Origin: FW021-bin31 sp964467635
Lineage (GTDB): Bacteria; Bacteroidota; Bacteroidia; Chitinophagales; Chitinophagaceae
NCBI GenBank assembly: GCA_964467635.1
Contig: CAYXRN010000190.1
Span: 1-5,399, forward strand
Direction: 5' to 3'
Length of the DNA: 5,399 nucleotides
Part shown: piece by piece, positions 1 through 5,399 of the stretch
How the letters are laid out: each line of letters starts with the position of its first letter
Position numbering within the stretch: the stretch's first letter is position 1
Translations under genes and position numbers: made by a program
Notes under the pieces: generated by a model
Database searches by the model: none
Seen by the model: only the letters and a program-made list of their open reading frames with translations
What the model was told of the DNA's origin: nothing

Positions 1-24
1 GGCCCGAAAGGCCGGTGTTTTTTT
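1..24 (+). terminator. Probable intrinsic terminator (left arm may be cut by window edge)
   Basis: GGCC at 1-4 pairs with GGCC at 10-13 around a CGAAA loop, and a run of seven T follows at 18-24. The GG at 14-15 suggests the stem continues upstream of the window, where CC would be expected. The layout fits a rho-independent terminator of an upstream + strand gene that is not visible. It lies only 38 bases before the GTG start of the DUF4249 gene, so it could instead act as an attenuator in a longer operon. On the other strand there is no T-tract after the stem. Confidence 0.6.
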
Positions 25-62
25 AAGAAAGCGTACCTTCGTCCTTCCAAAATCAAAACCCT

Positions 63-950
63 GTGTCTATACGTGTCTATATTTTAGGAATTTGTCTTGG
101 CCTTGCAGGGCTTTCCTGTGAAAGGGATGCGAATCTTCATATTCATCAGACCAGGCAAAGCCTGGTCGTGGAAGGGACTATTGAAAACGGCAAAGCGCCG
201 CGGGTGATCCTAACCCATAGCCTGAATTATTTTTCGGCCATTGATGCGTCTATTTTGGAAGCGCTTTTTGTCCATGATGCGCAAATTACGGTATCCGGTA
301 ATGAAGATACCGTCCGGCTGGTAGAAAAAGAGGTGGATACCCTGTTTGGTGCCCGGTATTATTATTATGAGCCCGAGGATCCATATGCCTTTCGGGGACG
401 GAAAGGGGGCACTTACACCCTGCATATTGAGGCGGAAGGACAATCGCTGAAGGCGACAACGACGATTCCGGCTACCGGCTTCTATTTGGACTCCATATGG
501 TGGCTTCCCGCCAGGAAAGAAGGAAAGCCGGACAGCAGCAAAGCTTTTCTTATGGCGCGTATCTTTGACCCGCCGAAGTTGGGGAACTATGCGCGTTATT
601 TTACAAAGTGCAACAGCGAGCCTTTTTATCCTGGGCTCACCTCTGTAGCGGATGATGCGGTTACCAACGGAAAGGTTTTCGATTTTCAGATGAGCCGTGG
701 AGTCAGTAAAAACGTGGAGGTTGACCTGGAAGATTTCGGCTATTTTGAACCGGGGGATACCGTCACGCTGAAGTTCTGCAATATTGATGAAACGACTTAT
801 CGCTTTTGGAGTACCTGGGAATATGCCTGGTCCAATAACAGCAACCCGTTTGCGACCCCGACGGACGTCCAAGGTAATGTGCCCGGAGCGCTTGGGTACT
901 GGGGTGGTTATAATGCACAGTATAAGAGTCTGATTATACCAAAACAATAA
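63..950 (+). CDS. DUF4249 family outer-membrane lipoprotein
   Basis: This is a 295-residue predicted lipoprotein of the DUF4249 family. Family features I can see are the LVVEG segment at residues 34-38 followed by an N-G-x-x-P-R-V-x-L strand, a G-x-Y-T-L-H-I segment before T-T-T-I-P, the D-S-I-W-W motif at 143-147, and the closing A-L-G-Y-W-G-G-Y at 276-283. The length is within the family's normal range. The N-terminus has one Arg, a hydrophobic stretch (about residues 5-18) and Cys19, the likely lipidated residue; Gly at -3 and Ser at -1 make a loose lipobox. The start must be the GTG at 63: an in-frame TAA lies at 24-26 and no ATG, GTG or TTG codon lies between. No Shine-Dalgarno is seen. 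Members are often encoded next to TonB-dependent receptors, so one may lie just upstream, but this is not visible. The molecular function of the family is unknown; a role in surface binding or uptake is inference. trxB follows after 16 bases. Confidence 0.88.
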   Translation: MSIRVYILGICLGLAGLSCERDANLHIHQTRQSLVVEGTIENGKAPRVILTHSLNYFSAIDASILEALFVHDAQITVSGNEDTVRLVEKEVDTLFGARYYYYEPEDPYAFRGRKGGTYTLHIEAEGQSLKATTTIPATGFYLDSIWWLPARKEGKPDSSKAFLMARIFDPPKLGNYARYFTKCNSEPFYPGLTSVADDAVTNGKVFDFQMSRGVSKNVEVDLEDFGYFEPGDTVTLKFCNIDETTYRFWSTWEYAWSNNSNPFATPTDVQGNVPGALGYWGGYNAQYKSLIIPKQ

Positions 951-966
951 ATTAACGGAAATAATA

Positions 967-1911
967 ATGGAAGAAAACAACGTAGAAAAAGTAAAAGTAT
1001 TGATCATTGGTTCCGGCCCTGCCGGTTATACGGCCGCTATTTATGCGGCGCGCGCTAACCTGAAGCCTGTTTTATACCAGGGTATACAGCCCGGAGGGCA
1101 ACTGACCATAACCACGGAGGTAGAAAACTATCCCGGCTATCCGGAGGGTGTACAAGGCCCGGAAATGATGGTAGATCTGGAAAAGCAGGCCAGCCGGATG
1201 GGGGCAGAGGTCCGCTTTGGCATGGCTACCTCGGCGGACTTGTCTAAGCAGCCTTATCAGATTACCATAGACGAAGAAAAGACGATAGAAACCGATGCCT
1301 TGATTATCGCCACCGGCGCTTCTGCCAAATGGCTTGGCCTGGAGAGCGAAGCACGGCTTAACGGGCAGGGTGTTTCAGCCTGTGCCGTATGTGATGGGTT
1401 CTTCTTCAAAAACCAGGAAGTAGCTATCGTAGGAGCCGGAGATACTGCTTGTGAAGAAGCTTTGTATTTATCTAAAATATGCGCCACGGTACATATGCTG
1501 GTGCGGCGGGATGAAATGAGAGCATCCAAAGTGATGCAGCAGCGGGTACAAAAAACATCCAACATCAATGTGTACTGGAATACGGAAACAGTAGAAGTGC
1601 TCGGAAAAGATAAGGTGGAAGGTGTTAAAGTGATTAATAACAAAACGAAAGAAGAAAGTACGATTCCTGTTGGCGCATTCTTTGTAGCCATTGGCCATAC
1701 GCCTAATACCCAACTGTTTAAAGGACAGCTGGATATGGATGAACAGGGGTATATACAGACGATCAAAGGCAGTACACTGACCAATAAAGAAGGTGTTTTC
1801 GCCGCCGGTGATGTACAGGACAGGGTTTACAGGCAGGCAGTGACGGCGGCAGGTACCGGATGTATGGCTGCGCTGGACGCGGAAAGGTACTTGGGCGAAA
1901 AAGAAATTTAA
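967..1911 (+). CDS. trxB: Thioredoxin reductase (NADPH), TrxB
   Basis: This cytoplasmic flavoenzyme transfers electrons from NADPH through FAD and a redox-active disulfide to thioredoxin. The 314 residues match the low-molecular-weight bacterial type. Domains in order: an FAD-binding Rossmann motif G15-S-G-P-A-G20; the P-G-G-Q-L (42-46) and E-N-Y-P-G-Y (53-58) segments; A-T-G at 115-117; the catalytic pair C139-A-V-C142 followed by D143-G; a second dinucleotide fold G156-A-G-D-T-A161 for NADPH; and the FAD-contacting A-G-D (280-282) and R-Q-A (289-291) near the C-terminus. The usual HRRxxxR NADPH-specificity motif reads V179-R-R-D-E-M-R185: both 2'-phosphate arginines are kept but the His is Val. 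The middle of the active site is Ala-Val rather than the commoner Ala-Thr. The ATG at 967 gives the expected N-terminus, eight residues ahead of the first beta strand; the upstream spacer is A-rich with only a weak CGGA. It is probably co-transcribed with the lipoprotein gene before it and with folB, which starts 4 bases after its stop. Confidence 0.96.
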   Translation: MEENNVEKVKVLIIGSGPAGYTAAIYAARANLKPVLYQGIQPGGQLTITTEVENYPGYPEGVQGPEMMVDLEKQASRMGAEVRFGMATSADLSKQPYQITIDEEKTIETDALIIATGASAKWLGLESEARLNGQGVSACAVCDGFFFKNQEVAIVGAGDTACEEALYLSKICATVHMLVRRDEMRASKVMQQRVQKTSNINVYWNTETVEVLGKDKVEGVKVINNKTKEESTIPVGAFFVAIGHTPNTQLFKGQLDMDEQGYIQTIKGSTLTNKEGVFAAGDVQDRVYRQAVTAAGTGCMAALDAERYLGEKEI

Positions 1912-1915
1912 AGTC

Positions 1916-2269
1916 ATGTTGACCATCAGTCTAGAAGAGATCCGGTTTCATGCCGCCATCGGGTTATATGCTGAGGAGAAGTTGCTGGGAAATGATTTTT
2001 TGATCGATGTTCATATTCATGTGGAAGAAGAATCCGAACAGATTGAAACGCTTTCCGAGACAGTAGATTATACGAAAGTATATGAGCTCGTGAGCAGGGA
2101 AATGCAGCAGGAACATCAACTTCTGGAAACCGTTGCTCAAAATTGTATCCGGGCCATGAAGAAGACGTGGCCCGGGATCACAGGAGCAGAAATAGTGATC
2201 CGGAAGCTACATCCTCCCATGCAGGGGGAGGTCGGATGTTCAAAAGTAACGTTATCTAAAAAATTTTGA
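1916..2269 (+). CDS. folB: Dihydroneopterin aldolase, FolB
   Basis: This enzyme cleaves 7,8-dihydroneopterin to 6-hydroxymethyl-7,8-dihydropterin and glycolaldehyde in cytoplasmic folate synthesis. The 117-residue length is typical of this single T-fold domain, which works as a ring-shaped oligomer. The four key residues of the characterised Staphylococcus aureus enzyme (Glu22, Tyr54, Glu74, Lys100) appear, by hand alignment from memory, as Glu21 (in I-G-L-Y-A-E-E-K), Tyr52 (T-V-D-Y-T-K-V), Glu71 (L-L-E-T-V-A) and Lys97 (I-R-K-L-H-P-P). It should therefore be active. The related epimerase FolX has the same fold, but the general FolB pattern and the Bacteroidota context favour FolB. The start lies 4 bases after the trxB stop and the stop lies 1 base before the next ATG, which suggests translational coupling. 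No other folate gene is in the window. Confidence 0.93.
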   Translation: MLTISLEEIRFHAAIGLYAEEKLLGNDFLIDVHIHVEEESEQIETLSETVDYTKVYELVSREMQQEHQLLETVAQNCIRAMKKTWPGITGAEIVIRKLHPPMQGEVGCSKVTLSKKF

Positions 2270-2270
2270 T

Positions 2271-3047
2271 ATGTCAATCCGTTTACCGTTTCCCAAACGA
2301 ACTGCCTGGTGTGTGCTGGTATTGCTCCTGATTGGATCAGGAGCTTACGCCCAATCCATGTCCGGCCAACTGAAGAAGGCGGACTCGCTGGTCCAAAAGG
2401 GAAACGATGCCGGTGCATTACAAATCTATAAGAGCGTCCTTCAGAAGGATTCCAGCCAAAAGGAGGCGTTGGCCCATACCGCTATACTGTTGGTAAGAGC
2501 AGGGGAGCGGCAAAAAAATGCGTCTAATGCCATACCACTTTATGACAGCGCACGGCAGCTTTCATTGACTGCATTGCAGATGGATCCGAATTACGTGCCT
2601 GCGGCTTACGGATATGCGCTTGCATTATACAGTTTGTCCATGGAGCAGGGGGTGAAAGAAAAAGTGAAAGGATTGAAGGATGTTAAGGATTACCTGGACC
2701 GTGTTTTAATGCTTGATTCTGCTTTCGGGAAGGCCTGGTATCTTTCGGGAAGATGGAATATGGCCTTTAACAAGCTTAATTTTGCGGAACGCGCTGCTGT
2801 TAAATTGCTGTTTGGCGGCATGCCGGATGCGGGAGCTGTCCAGGCGGTTAGCTGTTTTGCACAGTGCAAAAAGCTGGAACCAGCATTTATCCGCAACTAT
2901 TATTACATGGCCAGCGCCCTGCATGTGGCGGGAAAGGACTTACAGGCTATTGCGGTCCTTAAAGAAGCCATTCATTTACGGCCTATTCTTAAGGATGACC
3001 GAACCTTCCAGCAAAAATGCAGGGATATGATAGAAGCCCTTCATTAA
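2271..3047 (+). CDS. Secreted TPR protein resembling the RMDN family
   Basis: This is a 258-residue predicted periplasmic protein. A Sec signal peptide is clear: Lys9-Arg10, a hydrophobic core at about 12-24, and an A-Y-A cleavage site after residue 27, leaving Gln28 first. The rest is helical and TPR-like: helix pairs at about 31-59, 63-105 (containing A-L-Q-M-D-P-N at 101-107), 108-150, 152-204 and 207-238. Residues 150-257 carry a pattern I recall from eukaryotic RMDN proteins: W-Y-L-S-G-R-W (156-162), a basic/Ala-rich helix A-E-R-A-A-V-K-L-L-F (172-181), G-G-M-P (182-185), a C-F-A-Q-C-K-K-L-E-P helix (195-204), Y-Y-Y-M-A (210-214), A-I-H-L-R-P (233-238), then a K-D-D-x-x-F-Q-Q-K-C tail (241-250). 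The function in bacteria is unknown; binding a lipid or protein partner is inference. The mature protein has three cysteines (195, 199, 250), two of them spaced CxxxC. The ATG lies 1 base after the folB stop, so translation is probably coupled. Confidence 0.82.
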   Translation: MSIRLPFPKRTAWCVLVLLLIGSGAYAQSMSGQLKKADSLVQKGNDAGALQIYKSVLQKDSSQKEALAHTAILLVRAGERQKNASNAIPLYDSARQLSLTALQMDPNYVPAAYGYALALYSLSMEQGVKEKVKGLKDVKDYLDRVLMLDSAFGKAWYLSGRWNMAFNKLNFAERAAVKLLFGGMPDAGAVQAVSCFAQCKKLEPAFIRNYYYMASALHVAGKDLQAIAVLKEAIHLRPILKDDRTFQQKCRDMIEALH

Positions 3048-3065
3048 GGGCCGGCTTGCTTTTTT
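3034..3065 (+). terminator. Probable terminator overlapping the TPR gene stop codon
   Basis: GCCCTT at 3036-3041 pairs perfectly with AAGGGC at 3046-3051 around a CATT loop, and the stop codon TAA (3045-3047) lies at the loop and right arm. An alternative, longer fold pairs AAGCC (3034-3038) with GGCTT (3053-3057). Six T follow at 3060-3065. In the first fold the T-run starts 8 bases after the stem, which is far for a strong terminator; in the second it starts 2 bases after the stem. It probably ends the 63-3047 unit. Confidence 0.55.
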
Positions 3066-3084
3066 CGGGGATAAACTTTTTTAT

Positions 3085-3092
3085 TATCTTTA
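3085..3092 (+). promoter_or_regulatory. Possible Bacteroidota -7 promoter element for the symporter gene
   Basis: TATCTTTA matches the Bacteroidota housekeeping -7 consensus TAnnTTTG except at the last base, and it lies 37 bases before the symporter ATG, so a leader of about 30 bases would result. The -33 TTG element is not convincing: the nearest TTG (3056-3058) is 26 bases upstream of the box, further than the usual spacing of about 19-21. The region is T-rich, so a chance match is possible. Confidence 0.35.
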
Positions 3093-3129
3093 ATCCTTTT
3101 TTGCGCGTTTAACCAAAAATGATAACAGG

Positions 3130-4626
3130 ATGGCTCCCGGTACGCTACTTTCTTTTATAATAGGATATTTTGCCCTGCTCATTCTTATCGCCTATTTTAC
3201 GTCCCGAAAGTCCTCTGATAACAATACCTTTTTTATTGCCAATCGAAATTCCAAATGGTATTTGGTGGCCTTTGGAATGATCGGAACGTCCTTATCGGGG
3301 ATTACATTTATTTCTGTTCCGGGTACCGTCAGTACAGATGCTTTTAGCTACTTTCAGTTTGTATTGGGTAACGTGGTGGGTTATATTATTATAGCCATGG
3401 TGTTGATGCCGTTGTACTATAAGCTGAAACTGACGTCGATCTATACCTATTTGGAGCGCCGTTTCGGATTTTGGTCGTATAAAACAGGGGCTTTTTTCTT
3501 TTTGGGTTCCCGATTGATAGGTGCAGCTTTCCGGCTGTTCCTAACAACCATCGTATTTCAGTATTTTATCTTTGATGCGTGGGGCATCCCCTTTTGGGTA
3601 ACGGTGGCTGTTTCCATACTTCTGATGTGGGCTTATACCTTCCGGGGAGGTTTGAAGACCATTATCATTACCGATACTATTCAGACCTTTTTCTTAATTG
3701 CTGCGGTATTAATCTCTATCTTTTTCATTGCGCAAAGCTTAGACTTGGGGTTGGGCGATATCTTTTCAACCATTAAAGAGAGTACGTATTCCAAAATATT
3801 TGTGTGGGACGATTTCCTGGGCAACAAGCGTCATTTTATTAAATACTTTCTTGGCGGCATCGGTGTTTCGGTAGCTACGACAGGCTTAGATCAAGACCTG
3901 ATGCAGAAGAATCTGAGTTGCCGCAATCTTTTTGATGCCAGGAAGAATATGTTCACTTTCACAGGGATCTTTGTAATTGTTAACCTTTTCTTCTTAAGTG
4001 TCGGAGCTCTTTTAATTATGTATGCACACGCCAACAATATTCCCATTTCTCTTGGCAGCACAGATTATATTTTCCCGGAAATAGCCCTGCAGCATTTAGG
4101 GGCAGTAGTGGCTATTGTATTTATTATAGGACTTACGGCAGCGACTTTTTCAACTGCTGATTCAGCGCTGACAGCACTTACTACTTCTTTTTGTGTGGAT
4201 TTCCTGGACATGGATAAAAAACAGGCTACAGCAGGGAATGATAACAGTTTGGTGCGGGCACGGAAACTCACGCATGTGACTTTTTCCATACTGCTTTTCT
4301 TGTTGGTCCTTGCGTTTAAATACCTGGTTGATGAAGCCGTGGTAAAAGCGATATTTATGGCAGCTTCTTATACTTATGGTCCCTTGTTAGGTATGTTTAT
4401 GTTTGGTATTTTAAATAAGAAAAAATTAGTTGATAAATGGGTGCCGGTTGTTTGCATATTGTCTCCTTTCGTTTGCTGGGCACTGGATGCCAATTCGGAG
4501 TGGCTTTTTGGCGGATATGACTTTAGTTTTGAGCTGCTGATTGTCAACGGCATTATTACCTATCTTGGCCTGTTGCTCATTACCCAGAAAAAGAAGCATG
4601 GATCTGAGGTAGCACTCGAGCGGTAG
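3130..4626 (+). CDS. Sodium:solute symporter (SSS family), substrate unknown
   Basis: This inner-membrane protein is expected to couple Na+ entry to solute uptake. Its 498 residues and roughly 13 hydrophobic segments, starting at about residues 5-23 and ending at about 470-487, fit the SSS/LeuT fold. Family landmarks: S54-L-S-G57 with V-P-G at 63-65 (TM1-TM2 region), Y-L-E-R-R-F-G at 107-113, G173-G-L-K-T-I-I-I-T-D-T-I-Q185, G252-L-D-Q-D-L-M-Q-K-N-L262, and G334-L-T-A-A-T-F-S-T-A-D-S. By hand alignment, Ser341 and Thr342 correspond to the Na2-site Ser340/Thr341 of the proline transporter PutP, and Ala338 to its Ala337. The position of PutP Asp55 is Ser54 here, as in several SSS members without that Asp. 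The start at 3130 is the only option, since an in-frame stop lies at 3091-3093 with no start codon between. The C-terminus is a short Lys-rich cytoplasmic tail. No substrate-linked gene is adjacent, so the solute (amino acid, sugar, sialic acid or another) cannot be named. It is probably its own transcription unit. Confidence 0.92.
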   Translation: MAPGTLLSFIIGYFALLILIAYFTSRKSSDNNTFFIANRNSKWYLVAFGMIGTSLSGITFISVPGTVSTDAFSYFQFVLGNVVGYIIIAMVLMPLYYKLKLTSIYTYLERRFGFWSYKTGAFFFLGSRLIGAAFRLFLTTIVFQYFIFDAWGIPFWVTVAVSILLMWAYTFRGGLKTIIITDTIQTFFLIAAVLISIFFIAQSLDLGLGDIFSTIKESTYSKIFVWDDFLGNKRHFIKYFLGGIGVSVATTGLDQDLMQKNLSCRNLFDARKNMFTFTGIFVIVNLFFLSVGALLIMYAHANNIPISLGSTDYIFPEIALQHLGAVVAIVFIIGLTAATFSTADSALTALTTSFCVDFLDMDKKQATAGNDNSLVRARKLTHVTFSILLFLLVLAFKYLVDEAVVKAIFMAASYTYGPLLGMFMFGILNKKKLVDKWVPVVCILSPFVCWALDANSEWLFGGYDFSFELLIVNGIITYLGLLLITQKKKHGSEVALER

Positions 4627-4684
4627 AGGAAGACATGTAATTATAAAATAATCAATCGTAAAAACTTATAATCGCACGATATCT
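4627..4684. other. AT-rich gap between symporter and LOG genes
   Basis: The 58 bases contain no convincing hairpin with a T-tract, so transcription from the symporter gene may run into the LOG gene. A TATAAT-like stretch lies at 4667-4672, but this is not the Bacteroidota -7 consensus. A 5-base inverted repeat (ATCGT at 4655-4659, ACGAT at 4676-4680) is too short and too widely spaced to assign a role. No Shine-Dalgarno precedes the LOG start. Confidence 0.4.
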
Positions 4685-5383
4685 ATGAATGAAGAAATTG
4701 AGAACCTGAAGGGACGAGGCTGGAGTGAAACCCATGCCCATTCCAGTTGGCAGATATTTAAAATCATGGCAGAGTTTGTAAATGGATTTGAAACACTCAA
4801 CCGGATAGGACCTTGTATTTCTGTTTTTGGCTCTGCACGTACTAAAGCAGGCCATCCTTATTATGACCTTACCGTACAGGTAGCCAAAAGGCTGGCTGAG
4901 GAAGGATTTGGTATCATTACCGGCGGTGGACCCGGTGCCATGGAAGCGGCTAATAAAGGCGCGCAAATGGGAGGAGGACATTCTGTCGGATTAAATATTC
5001 AACTGCCACATGAGCAACACAACAATCCTTATATTGATACCGATAAGATGCTTGACTTCAATTATTTCTTTGTCAGAAAAGTAATGTTTGTGAAATATGC
5101 CCAAGGGTTTGTAATGATGCCCGGCGGCTTTGGTACCATGGATGAATTTACCGAAGTGATTACCTTAATTCAAACAAAGAAAATAGTGGAGACCCCTTTG
5201 GTTCTGGTTGGAAAGTCTTATTGGAGTGGACTGTTAGATTGGATGAACACAACCATGTATAAGGAAGCCCACAATATTGCACCGGAAGATCTGGATATGC
5301 TGCAGCTTTTTGATGAGCCGGAAGATGTTGTGAAATATTTTAATGATTTCTATAGTAAGAATCCACTGCGACCGAACTTTTGA
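4685..5383 (+). CDS. LOG family protein (TIGR00730), nucleotide 5'-monophosphate phosphoribohydrolase
   Basis: LOG family enzymes hydrolyse the N-glycosidic bond of nucleoside 5'-monophosphates, giving a free base and ribose 5-phosphate; the best-known plant substrates are cytokinin ribotides, and bacterial members often act on AMP. The 232 residues contain a single Rossmann-like domain: V47-F-G-S-A-R52, T79-G-G-G-P-G-A-M86 with E87, the R131-K132 pair, and the signature P146-G-G-F-G-T-M-D-E154-F-T-E157, whose PGGxGTxxE core forms the active site together with the upstream Arg. All expected catalytic residues are present. About 40 residues (rich in charged residues and Trp/His, including H17-A-H-S-S-W22) precede the first beta strand, making it longer than the roughly 190-residue compact LOG proteins but far shorter than the nucleosidase PpnN. 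The ATG at 4685 is the only start after the in-frame TAA at 4649-4651. Whether it makes cytokinin-like bases or salvages purines cannot be decided here. It was often mis-annotated as lysine decarboxylase; nothing supports that activity. Confidence 0.93.
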   Translation: MNEEIENLKGRGWSETHAHSSWQIFKIMAEFVNGFETLNRIGPCISVFGSARTKAGHPYYDLTVQVAKRLAEEGFGIITGGGPGAMEAANKGAQMGGGHSVGLNIQLPHEQHNNPYIDTDKMLDFNYFFVRKVMFVKYAQGFVMMPGGFGTMDEFTEVITLIQTKKIVETPLVLVGKSYWSGLLDWMNTTMYKEAHNIAPEDLDMLQLFDEPEDVVKYFNDFYSKNPLRPNF

Positions 5384-5391
5384 GGACGTGA

Positions 5392-5399
5392 ATGTTTCC
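5392..5399 (+). CDS. Possible start of a further gene, cut by the window edge
   Basis: An ATG at 5392 is preceded by GAGGA at 5382-5386 with 5 bases between, a good Shine-Dalgarno arrangement that overlaps the stop codon of the LOG gene. Only two complete codons (Met-Phe) remain before the window ends, so the product is unknown. Shine-Dalgarno use is weak in Bacteroidota, and the match may be chance. Confidence 0.25.

Noticed and set aside
210..1007. A 265-codon open frame on the - strand across the lipoprotein gene
   Set aside because: Its product resembles no family I know, lacks domain motifs, and runs antisense to the well-supported DUF4249 frame and into trxB; it is a shadow frame.
1257..1926. 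Two - strand open frames (1257-1784 and 1468-1926) within trxB
   Set aside because: Both are antisense to a frame with every TrxB motif intact, and neither shows a recognisable domain.
2713..3030. A 105-codon + strand open frame inside the TPR gene
   Set aside because: It is an alternate frame inside a gene with a clear signal peptide and repeat structure; its product has an irregular composition and no motif.
3119..3160. An ATG at 3119 as an alternative start near the symporter gene
   Set aside because: It is not in frame with the symporter and meets a stop after 13 codons.
4655..4680. Inverted repeat ATCGT/ACGAT as an operator
   Set aside because: The arms are only 5 bases with a 16-base spacer in AT-rich DNA, which is expected by chance.
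1..5399. A new defence, mobile or biosynthetic system
   Set aside because: All six complete genes fall into recognisable families, mostly housekeeping ones; there are no transposase, integrase, phage, toxin or repeat-array signs, and no gene looks foreign to its neighbours.

Overview
The window looks like ordinary chromosomal DNA of a Bacteroidota bacterium, most likely of the Chitinophagales/Sphingobacteriales type. This rests on a DUF4249 family outer-membrane lipoprotein (a family known essentially from Bacteroidota), a Sec signal peptide ending in Ala-Tyr-Ala before Gln, a sodium:solute symporter of the Bacteroidota type, near absence of Shine-Dalgarno sequences before the genes, and a promoter-like TATCTTTA that resembles the Bacteroidota -7 element TAnnTTTG. 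The genus cannot be fixed from the sequence.

All six complete genes lie on the + strand. Bases 1-24 hold what appears to be the end of an intrinsic terminator or attenuator whose left arm may run off the window. A tight cluster follows at 63-3047: a DUF4249 lipoprotein (GTG start), thioredoxin reductase TrxB, dihydroneopterin aldolase FolB and a secreted TPR protein. The gaps between these genes are 16, 4 and 1 bases, so they are probably co-transcribed. A hairpin with a T-tract spans the stop codon of the TPR gene and probably ends this unit. After an 82-base T-rich gap with a possible promoter comes a 498-residue sodium:solute symporter (3130-4626). After a further 58-base AT-rich gap comes a LOG family nucleotide phosphoribohydrolase (4685-5383). 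The last bases may hold the start of another gene.

Functionally this is a mixed housekeeping neighbourhood: an envelope lipoprotein that normally partners a TonB-dependent receptor, cytoplasmic disulfide reduction, folate synthesis, a periplasmic helical-repeat protein, sodium-coupled uptake and nucleotide-base salvage. No shared pathway links these genes, and their adjacency may reflect only operon packing.

I found no mobile element, CRISPR array, RNA gene, phage gene or defence system, and no sign of a new multi-gene system. The most interesting item is the TPR protein. Its C-terminal half closely resembles, from memory, the TPR domain of the eukaryotic RMDN (regulator of microtubule dynamics) proteins, which includes the lipid-binding domain of RMDN3/PTPIP51.
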